Shown: positions 1 through 7,612 of the stretch, one piece after another
Numbering within the stretch: position 1 is the first letter of the stretch
How the letters are laid out: each line of letters starts with the position of its first letter
Position numbers and translations under genes: made by a program
The notes under the pieces: generated by a model
The model's database searches: none
The model's input: only the letters and a program-made list of their open reading frames with translations
What the model was told of the DNA's origin: nothing
Source of the DNA: Saccharibacter floricola DSM 15669
GTDB taxonomy: Bacteria; Pseudomonadota; Alphaproteobacteria; Acetobacterales; Acetobacteraceae
Reading direction: 5' to 3'
NCBI RefSeq assembly: GCF_000378165.1
Contig: NZ_KB899333.1
Span: forward strand, 62,001-126,000
Length of the DNA stretch: 64,000 bases

Positions 1-909
1 GATAATGTGGTGATCCACCAGCGTGGGGACGTGCCGTCATTCTCTTTCACACCGAAGCAGCATTTTGAACTGGGTGAACAGCTTGGGCTGATGGATTTTG
101 CCGCTGCGGGGAAAATTGCTGGTTCACGTTTTGTGATGCTGCGTGGCGCTCTGGCGCGGCTCGAACGGGCACTTGGGCAGTTTATGCTGGACACCCATAC
201 GGGGGAGTTTGGGTATCAGGAAACGACCGTTCCGCTCTTGGTTAATGACGGCGCGATGTATGGCACGGATAAGCTGCCGAAATTTGCAGAAGATTCCTTC
301 CATACCGATGATGGACGTTGGCTGATCCCAACAGGAGAAGTGCCTCTGACAGCGTCCGTTATGGGTGAGATCATGGCGGCTGACCAGTTGCCTCTTCGTT
401 TGACAACCTTGTCCACATGTTTCCGTTCTGAAGCAGGGTCAGCAGGGCGTGATGTGCGTGGCATGTTGCGTCAACATCAGTTCACGAAATGTGAGCTGGT
501 GTCTGTCGTGACGCCAGAAGAAAGTGAAGCCGAGCATGAGCGCATGACCCGTGCGGCTGAAACGGTCTTGGAGCGGCTTGGTATTCCTTTCCGTCGGATG
601 TTGCTTTGCGCGGGTGACACAGGCTTTGGGGCGGCCAAAACGTTCGACTTGGAAGCATGGATCCCGGGCCAAGATACATGGCGTGAAGTATCGTCGTGTT
701 CCAACACAAAAGCTTTCCAAGCGCGCCGGATGAATGCGCGTTATCGTGCTGAGAAAGGCCCCGCCTTTGTTCATACACTCAATGGTTCAGGCCTTGCTGT
801 TGGGCGCGTGTTGATCGCGCTGATGGAGAACTACCAGACAGAAGATGGGAAAATCATCATCCCAGACGTGCTGCGTCCTTATATGGGCGGACTGGAGCAT
901 ATTGGGTAA
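1..909 (+). CDS. serS: Seryl-tRNA synthetase, C-terminal part (5' end outside window)
   Basis: Class II aminoacyl-tRNA synthetase that charges tRNA-Ser (and tRNA-Sec where present) in the cytoplasm. The reading frame is already open at base 1, so the N-terminal coiled-coil arm lies upstream; about 302 codons of the catalytic domain are present. Visible family signatures are class II motif 2 ([16 protein letters not shown]) followed by RQHQF, and motif 3 near the C terminus ([18 protein letters not shown]). An intrinsic terminator follows 30 bases after the stop, so serS appears to end its transcription unit. Identification is secure; only the start is missing. Confidence 0.97.
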   Translation, partial: DNVVIHQRGDVPSFSFTPKQHFELGEQLGLMDFAAAGKIAGSRFVMLRGALARLERALGQFMLDTHTGEFGYQETTVPLLVNDGAMYGTDKLPKFAEDSFHTDDGRWLIPTGEVPLTASVMGEIMAADQLPLRLTTLSTCFRSEAGSAGRDVRGMLRQHQFTKCELVSVVTPEESEAEHERMTRAAETVLERLGIPFRRMLLCAGDTGFGAAKTFDLEAWIPGQDTWREVSSCSNTKAFQARRMNARYRAEKGPAFVHTLNGSGLAVGRVLIALMENYQTEDGKIIIPDVLRPYMGGLEHIG

Positions 910-938
910 GCTTGAGGGCTTATTGTCAGTATTAAGAG

Positions 939-969
939 GGCATCGCTTCAGACGGGGCGGTGCCTTTTT
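939..969 (+). terminator. Intrinsic terminator after serS
   Basis: An 8-bp stem (GGCATCGC at 939-946 with GCGGTGCC at 957-964, one T-G wobble) is followed directly by five T residues. It begins 29 bases after the serS stop and matches the usual Rho-independent layout on the plus strand. Confidence 0.8.
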
Positions 970-1420
970 GATAAAAATTATGGTGCCCGCCTGCTTTATG
1001 ACGTAAGCGGTAAGTCGGGAAGAGTGAGGAAAGTCGTTCCAAAAGGAGGTAGGCTAGGGAGCAACGCCTTTTTTAAAAGAGCAACAAAAGCGAAGTGTTG
1101 CGTTTCTGATTTAGCTAATCTGGGAAAGTGTTCACACTAATATATTGAAGAAAGGCTCTGTATTCTCTTTTTTAGGGTGTAATGTCGCGCGAGCGTTAAA
1201 GTGAATACATATATGAAATATGTATTGGAATGGATAAAAAGCGAGTTCTATGCCAATGCTTTCATTGTAAGGGAGAGGTGATGAGGCTGCGTGAGTGCTT
1301 CCTCGCAGGTGCTTGTTTAAGAGGGTAATTGAGGACACGCATATGACAACCTACGCGAGCCTTTACGCTATGGGCAGACATGCTCCCATAGCGTTGGAAC
1401 GCTGAGAGAGTGTCTGCTTC
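970..1420. other. Gene-poor gap with hairpins and two tiny ORFs
   Basis: No gene of normal size is supported here. Visible items are an AT-rich inverted repeat at 1204-1226 (AATACATAT / ATATGTATT, 5-base loop), a 15-codon ORF at 1281-1328 behind GGGAGAGGTG, a 20-codon ORF at 1343-1405 behind GAGGA, and a 10-bp inverted repeat at 1365-1394. A near-consensus Shine-Dalgarno (AAAAGGAGGT, 1041-1050) has no start codon at usable distance. The stretch borders an insertion sequence remnant and may be decayed sequence; a small RNA cannot be excluded. Confidence 0.4.
1365..1394. repeat. 10-bp perfect inverted repeat downstream of the secreted orphan gene
   Basis: ACGCTATGGG at 1365-1374 pairs with CCCATAGCGT at 1385-1394 across a 10-base loop. 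It lies 27 bases past the stop of the minus-strand gene at 1421-1858 and could end that transcript, but there is no T run on either side, so a classical intrinsic terminator is not supported. Confidence 0.45.
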
Positions 1421-1858
1421 TTAGCGAGAAGGGTCTTGTTGGGCGCCATGGTAAGAGCGGCAATCGTCTTTTGATGCGTCAAAGCTGAGGAGCACGGTAG
1501 AGGCATTTTCCTGCATATATCGCTCTCTGACGGAGATCCCTTTATCAAAGAGAATATAGCTAAATTTATTCCCACAGGTGCGTGACAAGAACGAGCTATT
1601 TAAGGATTGGCGCACTTTGGGGGTAATGGGTTTTTTTTTAAGGAAGCTGTTAGAAACGTCGATTGTATAAATAATGGTTGAGCCAGAATTTTCGATATTT
1701 TTAAGCGTTAAGTTGGAATCAATAGGTGAGGGAAACGTCATCATATGCTTCATGAAATCAACAATTTCCCCTGCCTTTGCATCGGCTGTCTGAGCGTAAG
1801 AAACAGGCGCTAAGCCAATAGAAAGAGCAAGTGAGGATAGGGCGAGAAGGGCTTTCAT
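1421..1858 (-). CDS. Small secreted protein of unknown function
   Basis: A 145-residue protein that I cannot assign to a named family. It starts with a clear Sec signal peptide (about residues 1-22, MKALLALSSLALSIGLAPVSYAQ, cleavage probably after YAQ). The mature part is about 120 residues, with only two cysteines (in SRTCGNKF and in KDDCRS), which could form one disulfide after export. The start at 1858 is chosen because a perfect Shine-Dalgarno (GGAGG) precedes it; a longer frame upstream lacks one and would bury the signal peptide. The layout (signal peptide, then a Cys pair bracketing a YILFDKG-like strand) recalls small orphan periplasmic proteins often found beside mobile elements, but this is inference. 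It neighbours an IS5-type remnant. Confidence 0.75.
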   Translation of the reverse strand: MKALLALSSLALSIGLAPVSYAQTADAKAGEIVDFMKHMMTFPSPIDSNLTLKNIENSGSTIIYTIDVSNSFLKKKPITPKVRQSLNSSFLSRTCGNKFSYILFDKGISVRERYMQENASTVLLSFDASKDDCRSYHGAQQDPSR

Positions 1859-2011
1859 ATGTATATCCTCCAATGAATAGGGGTGGTGCACTGTCGAGCA
1901 TGATGATCTTAACGCTATCAGTTCTGATTTTATAGGTAGAATATGGGGAGAGTATGTTTGATGCTTTGTATCGCTTTTCTTCAATATTGAGAGCGGTTTT
2001 AGGCGCGTCGT

Positions 2012-2544
2012 GATAGTTTACCTGATGACCAATGGAAGCGGATAAAAGACCTTTCTCCCAGTAGAAGGGGGCCTGTTAGTGGCACAATTTCGGACAATCG
2101 GCTCTTTGTAAAAGCGGGGAGTGAGTTTTTTCGTGATCTAACTACCGATTATAACAATGAAACTATGAGGGGCGATAGCACGATTATCCGGGCTCATCAG
2201 TACAGTGGCTTAAGTCCCTAAAAAGGGGAGGAGATCACGTCATTGGGCGATCACGCAGGTGGGCCGATGACTAAGATCCACGCAGTCTGTGATGCACTCA
2301 ATAACCCGGTAGAGTTTTCCATAACATCGAGATGCGCTGCAGAGATCAACTAAGCACAACCAATGTTAGACATATTAATCCAAAGGCCTTTCTTGCTGAC
2401 GAAGCCTATGACGCAGATCGGTTATTCCCCTCAAATCCAAGAGAACAATACACTGAAAAACGAACGTCGCCCTTTGTAGGGAACATCATCTTAGCGAGAG
2501 GTTTTTTCGGCCAGTCAGTATACATCAATCACCAGCCTCCTTAA
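2012..2544 (+). pseudogene. Decayed IS5-family transposase (IS1031/IS427-like)
   Basis: Conceptual translation from 2012 gives LPDDQWKRIKDL and SDNRLFVKAG (transposase N terminus), then jumps to RGDSTIIRAHQYSG, a stop, then GGPMTKIHAVCDALNNPVEF in the same frame. The +1 frame resumes as KAFLADEAYDADRL at about 2380. These blocks occur in this order in IS5-family transposases of the IS427/IS1031 type. Roughly 45 codons between the N-terminal block and the DST block are missing, there are at least two in-frame stops and one frameshift, and the C-terminal end is scrambled after PSNPRE. No convincing terminal inverted repeats remain. The DDE triad is incomplete, so it cannot be active. Region 1859-2011 holds only the promoter side of the neighbouring gene. 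Confidence 0.85.
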
Positions 2545-2604
2545 CTGACGACAACACGTCGTAGTTGCATCCGCGTTTTAATGAACCCCTAGGCCAATGA
2601 AAGA

Positions 2605-2636
2605 GCAAGGGCACCATCTCGCAATGATGCCCTTGC
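2605..2636 (-). terminator. Probable terminator of the Suv3-like helicase gene
   Basis: GCAAGGGCA (2605-2613) pairs with TGCCCTTGC (2628-2636). Read on the minus strand it starts 8 bases after the helicase stop and is followed by CTCTTTCATT, a short U-rich tail. Confidence 0.6.
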
Positions 2637-2644
2637 CCTGTGGG

Positions 2645-5095
2645 TTAAGAGCGTTTTCCTTTTTTGAACGGCTTCTTCTTTCCCGGTGCGGGGGAGCGGC
2701 GTTTTTTCTTTTCCCACGGGGCGCTATTGCGGCCTTGCTGGCGGCGGGTATTTTCACGCATGCGGCTTTGCGTGCGGAGGACTTGCTCAATCCACTCATC
2801 GAGGATGGTGGCATTGCGCTCAGCAAGCTCAAGGTCGGGGTAGGCTTTCGGGAAGCGCATCGCAAGCCAGCGCCACGCAACGAGGCGGCGATGGCGTTTT
2901 TCCGCCCGTTCAAGCTCTTCGCGGCTGGCGGTTGCAGAGGCGGGAAGGCGGCCTGTGCCGGGTGGGTAAATGGCGCGGCCTTTTGCGTGGATAGACGCCC
3001 ATTCAACGAGGCGAGGGATCCCATTATCGCGGGTATTGATGGGGCACATCGCGTAAGTCCAGCGCGTTGGGAGGTCGAGCTCTTCCACCCCTTCCAAAGC
3101 GGCGGCAATTTCAAGCGCTTGCTCCATATCGGCGAGGCGATAATTAGGATCGTCTGGACGCAACACAGCGCGTTTAATGCGGGTGAGAACCCCATAGAGG
3201 CTCTGAGTGTCGACTTCCTGAGCAACCGCTTGCACGATGTCGGAATCAGGCTGCACGAGAGGACGGAGTTCCTTGATGGGTTCTGGTGGCGCGTTCAACA
3301 TTTGGCGGATAAAGTTCGGGCTCCCGGCACCGTCTAAGACGCAGACGAGCCCTTCTTCATGCTTACCAAAACGCCCAGCGCGCCCGCCAATTTGTTTGAT
3401 TTCCTGCGTGGTGAGGCTACGCGTTTGGCGACCATCATATTTGCGTAGCGTGCTGAAAATAACGCGCCGTATGGAAAGGTTAAGCCCCATCCCAATCGCA
3501 TCGGTGGCGACGAGAATATCCGCGTCCCCACGATTAAACCGCGCCGCTTCAGCGCGGCGGACTTCGGGGCTAAGGGCGCCGTAGATCACGGCAACGCGGC
3601 GATTATGGGTCATCAGCTCTGCACGTAAATCCAGCACTTCACGGCGGGAAAACGCAATGAGTGCATCGCCTGCGCGAAGCTCTTCCAAAGCAAGGGAACC
3701 GCCGGGTTTAAGCGGGCTTTTACGTTCGAGATGGATTTCATCCACCGGGTCGTTGCACAGCTCGGCAATGCGCTTAACGAGAGGGATACAATCGGCAGCC
3801 CCAAGGATAAAGACATGCCGTGCCGGGACACCCATAATAGCCGCTGTCCAAGCCGCACCACGGTCAGGATCGCTCAGCATCTGGGCTTCGTCGATAATCG
3901 CAACGTCCACAGGCTTGTTGAACGGGCACATTTCAACCGTCGCGGCCAAATGGCGGGCCGTTGGGTCAATGATCCGCTCTTCTCCTGTGGTGAGAGAGGC
4001 CGCCACACCATTGCTGAGCATAGCTTCACGGAACTCATGGGCGAGGAGACGTAAGGGGGCGAGGGCTACGCCGCTTTCTGCTTCTGCCAAAGCTTGCAAA
4101 GCGGTGTGGGATTTCCCGGAGTTTGTTGGCCCTGTCACCAACGTAATGCGTCGTTTGAGTGACCGAGCCGTGCGGAAATGGGCGGCAAAGCGATCAAGCG
4201 CGGCAACGCGGGCAATCGCGGCGTTACCACGACGGCTTTTCAGGCTGTTATCGTCTTCATGTTCTGCCTGCCCGGAGAGACCTTTGCGCCACGCATTAAC
4301 GAGTGGGCGGCATTTTTTAAGCTCGGACGGGTCAAAGAAGAATGTCTCCAGCCCTTCCGCATTCGTTTCACGCTTTGCAACGGGGAGGCGATTTTCCGCA
4401 ATCCAGCGCAGGGCTTCGCGGCGTGAGCAGCGCAAAATGGCGGGAACGGCGTTAAAATCGACGAGATGGGCTTCCCATTCTTTGAGGCGCTCCATCTCGC
4501 GTGCACGGCGTTCTTCCGCACGTTGGCGGATCTCTTCTTGTTCACGCGCACGGCGCTCTTCCGCCACGATGAGGTCATCTTCAAACCCCATATCAACGCC
4601 GCCAAAGGCTTGGGCGATGCTGTGAGAAAGCCGCTCAATCTGGCCACTGGAGAGGAACGTACCTGCATCAGCAAGGTCTGCACGGACTTCTTCCATCACC
4701 GTATGCGGGCTATCAGCCATCTCACGCCAGCGTTCTTCAAGCACAACATCCAGCATCTCACGTAGTGCCTCTTGTGAGATCATCGGGTCACTCACGCGCT
4801 CTGATACGGTGAGAACATCCATTTTACGAACCCAGACATCACCAGCACGATGGGTGACGTTCATGAGGCCATTCGCCCATCCTCGTCGGCGCACTTGGCA
4901 TAAAGAGTGGAGGAGCTCCAGCTCGGTTAAGGTGTCTTTCTCAGCGCTAAGGCGGCGGGCCGCTTGCCGAATAAGGGCGGTGCGCTCACGCGGGGTGATC
5001 TTAAGATGTTCACCAAAAGCCTGCTCGGCATGCTCAAGGGCATGTTCAGCAGGGGAGAGTGGACGGTCAGAATGGGGCATAGAAGGATCGCTCAT
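2645..5095 (-). CDS. Suv3-like superfamily 2 RNA helicase
   Basis: An 816-residue helicase resembling mitochondrial SUV3, the RNA-unwinding partner of the RNA degradosome. Landmarks: a long helical N-terminal region with a charged coiled coil (about residues 175-207, rich in EERRARE), Walker A GPTNSGKSH at about 321, a DEAQ box at about 400, helicase motif V (ATDAIGMGLNL) at about 528 and motif VI (QIGGRAGRFG) at about 567. The C terminus ends in a Lys/Arg-rich tail (KKKRRSPAPGKKKPFKKGKRS region), likely RNA-binding. The frame is open to 5194, but the start at 5095 is preferred because AAGAG sits just upstream and the extension has no ribosome site. It is transcribed alone, divergent from fpr. 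A role in RNA turnover is inferred from the family. Confidence 0.9.
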   Translation of the reverse strand: MSDPSMPHSDRPLSPAEHALEHAEQAFGEHLKITPRERTALIRQAARRLSAEKDTLTELELLHSLCQVRRRGWANGLMNVTHRAGDVWVRKMDVLTVSERVSDPMISQEALREMLDVVLEERWREMADSPHTVMEEVRADLADAGTFLSSGQIERLSHSIAQAFGGVDMGFEDDLIVAEERRAREQEEIRQRAEERRAREMERLKEWEAHLVDFNAVPAILRCSRREALRWIAENRLPVAKRETNAEGLETFFFDPSELKKCRPLVNAWRKGLSGQAEHEDDNSLKSRRGNAAIARVAALDRFAAHFRTARSLKRRITLVTGPTNSGKSHTALQALAEAESGVALAPLRLLAHEFREAMLSNGVAASLTTGEERIIDPTARHLAATVEMCPFNKPVDVAIIDEAQMLSDPDRGAAWTAAIMGVPARHVFILGAADCIPLVKRIAELCNDPVDEIHLERKSPLKPGGSLALEELRAGDALIAFSRREVLDLRAELMTHNRRVAVIYGALSPEVRRAEAARFNRGDADILVATDAIGMGLNLSIRRVIFSTLRKYDGRQTRSLTTQEIKQIGGRAGRFGKHEEGLVCVLDGAGSPNFIRQMLNAPPEPIKELRPLVQPDSDIVQAVAQEVDTQSLYGVLTRIKRAVLRPDDPNYRLADMEQALEIAAALEGVEELDLPTRWTYAMCPINTRDNGIPRLVEWASIHAKGRAIYPPGTGRLPASATASREELERAEKRHRRLVAWRWLAMRFPKAYPDLELAERNATILDEWIEQVLRTQSRMRENTRRQQGRNSAPWEKKKRRSPAPGKKKPFKKGKRS

Positions 5096-5244
5096 AAAGC
5101 TCTTGTGGGTGATTTTGGCGTTTTCTTCAATCTCTCTGGGTTCCCGTAAGAGGTGACAATGCGATAGAAGATGAGGCATGGTGCAGTCATGCAACGCTAT
5201 GTTGACGCTTCATCGCTTGTGTTTAACTGGAGACAGAGACGGAT

Positions 5245-6138
5245 ATGACCACTCCTTACCCGGCAGAGTCCGCCCCAATGCCAACAATTGATGCGCCGCT
5301 TACGGGTCTTGTGCCTTTTGAAGGGCACGAGGGCCAATATCGGTTGGATAAGCCAACCAAGGACTATGGCCATCTTTACCCAGCCGAAGTAAAGCAGGTT
5401 CATCATTGGACGAACCGCTTGTTTAGCTTCACCACGACTCGTGATCCCGGCCTCCGTTTTTCCAATGGTCAGTTTGCTATGATCGGGATTGAGGTTGAAG
5501 GTAAACCGCTTCTGCGTGCTTATTCCCTCGCTTCAGCGAATTTTGAAGACCAAATGGAGTTCCTCTCCATCGCGGTGGAAGATGGCCCGCTGACCTCGCG
5601 TCTGCGTCACGTGAAAGTGGGTGACACCGTGCTGATTGGGCGCAAACCTGTCGGGACGTTGCTGCTGGATAATTTGAAGCCAGGCCGTAACCTGTATTTC
5701 CTCTCCACAGGAACCGGGCTTGCACCCTTTATGAGCCTCATTAAAGACCCAGACGCTTATGACCGGTATGAGAATGTCATTTTGACGCATACTGTGCGTG
5801 AGCGCGGTGAGCTGGCTTATAAAGATCTCATCGAAAATATTCTGCCAAAGCATGAGTTCTTGGGTGAAGATATCGCTGCGAAGCTGAAATATTACCCAGC
5901 TGTGACGCGCGAAGAATTCCCTGTGCAAGAACGTATTACAACGTTGATCAATAGCGGGCGTATCTTCAAAGACCTCAACATTGATGAGCTAGACCCAGAG
6001 CATGACCGCGTCATGATTTGTGGTTCCCCTGAAATGTTGGCTGATACGCAGAAACTGCTTGAAGAGCGTGGCTTTGAAGAAGGTAATATGAGCCGCCAGG
6101 GCTCTTATGTGGTCGAAAAGGCATTTGCTGAACGTTAA
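5245..6138 (+). CDS. fpr: Ferredoxin/flavodoxin-NADP+ reductase
   Basis: FAD enzyme that passes electrons between NADPH and ferredoxin or flavodoxin in the cytoplasm, supporting Fe-S and redox repair. In the 297 residues the FAD-binding RAYSLAS motif is at about 91-97 and the NADP-binding STGTGLAPF at 154-162; the C-terminal VEKAF matches the bacterial Fpr subclass. Residues 1-45 form an N-terminal extension before the FAD domain. It is followed 27 bases later by glutathione reductase in the same direction, suggesting a shared redox operon that may extend into the FUSC gene. Start ATG is preceded by GGAGA at a somewhat long distance. Confidence 0.93.
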   Translation: MTTPYPAESAPMPTIDAPLTGLVPFEGHEGQYRLDKPTKDYGHLYPAEVKQVHHWTNRLFSFTTTRDPGLRFSNGQFAMIGIEVEGKPLLRAYSLASANFEDQMEFLSIAVEDGPLTSRLRHVKVGDTVLIGRKPVGTLLLDNLKPGRNLYFLSTGTGLAPFMSLIKDPDAYDRYENVILTHTVRERGELAYKDLIENILPKHEFLGEDIAAKLKYYPAVTREEFPVQERITTLINSGRIFKDLNIDELDPEHDRVMICGSPEMLADTQKLLEERGFEEGNMSRQGSYVVEKAFAER

Positions 6139-6165
6139 GCAAGAAGTACGGGACGGAGGTGTATG

Positions 6166-7581
6166 ATGACGCAGGATGTTGATCTTTTTGTGATCGGTGC
6201 AGGGTCGGGCGGCGTGCGTTGCGCGCGTATCGCAGCCCAGCATGGGGCACGTGTTGCCGTTGCTGAACGGCGGCATTGGGGCGGCACCTGCGTCAATCTT
6301 GGCTGCGTCCCCAAAAAGCTGATGGTGTATGCGGCTGAGACAGGCCGCACACTGGATGATGCCCCCAGCTATGGGTGGGAGGTCACCAAGCCTGCCCATA
6401 ATTGGTCGCGCTTTATAGAAGCGAAAGATGCTGAAATTAAGCGCCTCAATGGCATTTATGTCTCAATGTTGGAGAAAGCAGGCGTCACTCTTTATACCGG
6501 TGATGCTCGGCTTATTGATGCGCATACGGTCGAAGTAGGCCCGTCAGCTCTAGCGCCAGAGGCTCCCGTGCAACGTATTAAGGCCAAGCGTATTGTGCTG
6601 GCGACGGGGTCTGTACCCATCAAGCTGGATATTCCAGGGGCGGATTATGCGATAACGTCTGACGAAGCATTTCATCTGCCAGAGCGCCCCCATCGTGTAG
6701 CGGTGATTGGGAGCGGCTATATTGGGGTGGAGTTCGCGGGTATTTTCGCAGGTCTTGGGTCAACGGTTGAGTTGATCTATCGGCAGCCGTCCCCGCTACG
6801 TGGGTTTGACCATGACGTGCGTGACCATATGCGTGAACTGATTGACCTGAACGGGATTACGCAGCATCCCAATAGCTCACCTGTGCGGATTGAGAAGCAT
6901 GAGGACGCTCTTCGTGTGGTGCTTGATAATGGCACAACATTAGAGGTTGATGCGGTGATGATGGCGACAGGGCGTCGTCCTTCAGTGGATGCGCTCGGCC
7001 TTGAGAATGCCGGTGTGGCGGTTGAGAATGGACATGTCGTGGTGAACGCACAGTCAGAAACGAATGTGCCGTCTATTTATGCCATTGGCGACATTATTGA
7101 TCAGTATAACCTCACACCAACAGCGATTTCTGAAGGGCATTTGCTGGCGGAACGGTTATTTGCGCCGCAAGGGCGGAGCTGGTCGTTTGATACCACACCA
7201 AAAGCTGTTTTCTTCGCAGCGCCCATTGGGTCTGTGGGGATGAGTGAGGAAGAGGCTGTGCGTGATCATGACGTGACAGTCTATCTGTCGCGCTTTACAG
7301 CTATGAAGCAGAGCTTACCGAAACGCCCTGGTAAAATTCTGATGAAGCTGGTGGTGGATCGTCAAACGGATGTGGTGTTAGGGGCTCATATGGTGGGGCC
7401 TGATGCGCCTGAGATTATCCAGATGCTTGCGGTGATCGTTACAGCGAAATTAACCAAAAAGCAGCTTGATCAAACGATTTCACTGCATCCAAGCTCTGCG
7501 GAAGAATTTGTGACGATGCGCACGCCGACCCGTCATGTCGCTCGTGGGGAAACCGTGGCAGGTACGAGCGCGCCGCGATAA
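6166..7581 (+). CDS. gor: Glutathione-disulfide reductase
   Basis: Flavoprotein disulfide reductase that regenerates glutathione with NADPH. An N-terminal dinucleotide fold (VIGAGSGGVRCARIA), the redox-active disulfide CVNLGC (Cys42 and Cys47), a second nucleotide-binding GSGYIGVEFAG near 180 and the C-terminal dimer-interface HPSSAEEF carrying the catalytic His identify the family. The CVNLGCVPKK signature points to glutathione reductase rather than dihydrolipoamide dehydrogenase or mercuric reductase. Two consecutive ATGs exist; the second (6166) has ideal spacing to GGAGG at 6155-6159, the first (6163) is too close. It lies between fpr and the FUSC exporter in one direction. Confidence 0.93.
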   Translation: MTQDVDLFVIGAGSGGVRCARIAAQHGARVAVAERRHWGGTCVNLGCVPKKLMVYAAETGRTLDDAPSYGWEVTKPAHNWSRFIEAKDAEIKRLNGIYVSMLEKAGVTLYTGDARLIDAHTVEVGPSALAPEAPVQRIKAKRIVLATGSVPIKLDIPGADYAITSDEAFHLPERPHRVAVIGSGYIGVEFAGIFAGLGSTVELIYRQPSPLRGFDHDVRDHMRELIDLNGITQHPNSSPVRIEKHEDALRVVLDNGTTLEVDAVMMATGRRPSVDALGLENAGVAVENGHVVVNAQSETNVPSIYAIGDIIDQYNLTPTAISEGHLLAERLFAPQGRSWSFDTTPKAVFFAAPIGSVGMSEEEAVRDHDVTVYLSRFTAMKQSLPKRPGKILMKLVVDRQTDVVLGAHMVGPDAPEIIQMLAVIVTAKLTKKQLDQTISLHPSSAEEFVTMRTPTRHVARGETVAGTSAPR

Positions 7582-7612
7582 CAACGTTGTGGGACAATCA
7601 AAGAGGAGGACG

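Noticed and set aside
1026-1035. GAGGAAAGTC, as in the conserved core of RNase P RNA
   Set aside because: The partner conserved segments of RNase P RNA are not found downstream within the expected distance.
1041-1050. Near-perfect Shine-Dalgarno AAAAGGAGGT
   Set aside because: No start codon lies at 5-12 bases and no ORF follows.
2597-4765. Long ORFs antisense to the helicase, up to 322 codons
   Set aside because: They are Arg/Ser/Ala-rich translations without domains, lie wholly inside a well-supported helicase gene and have no ribosome sites.
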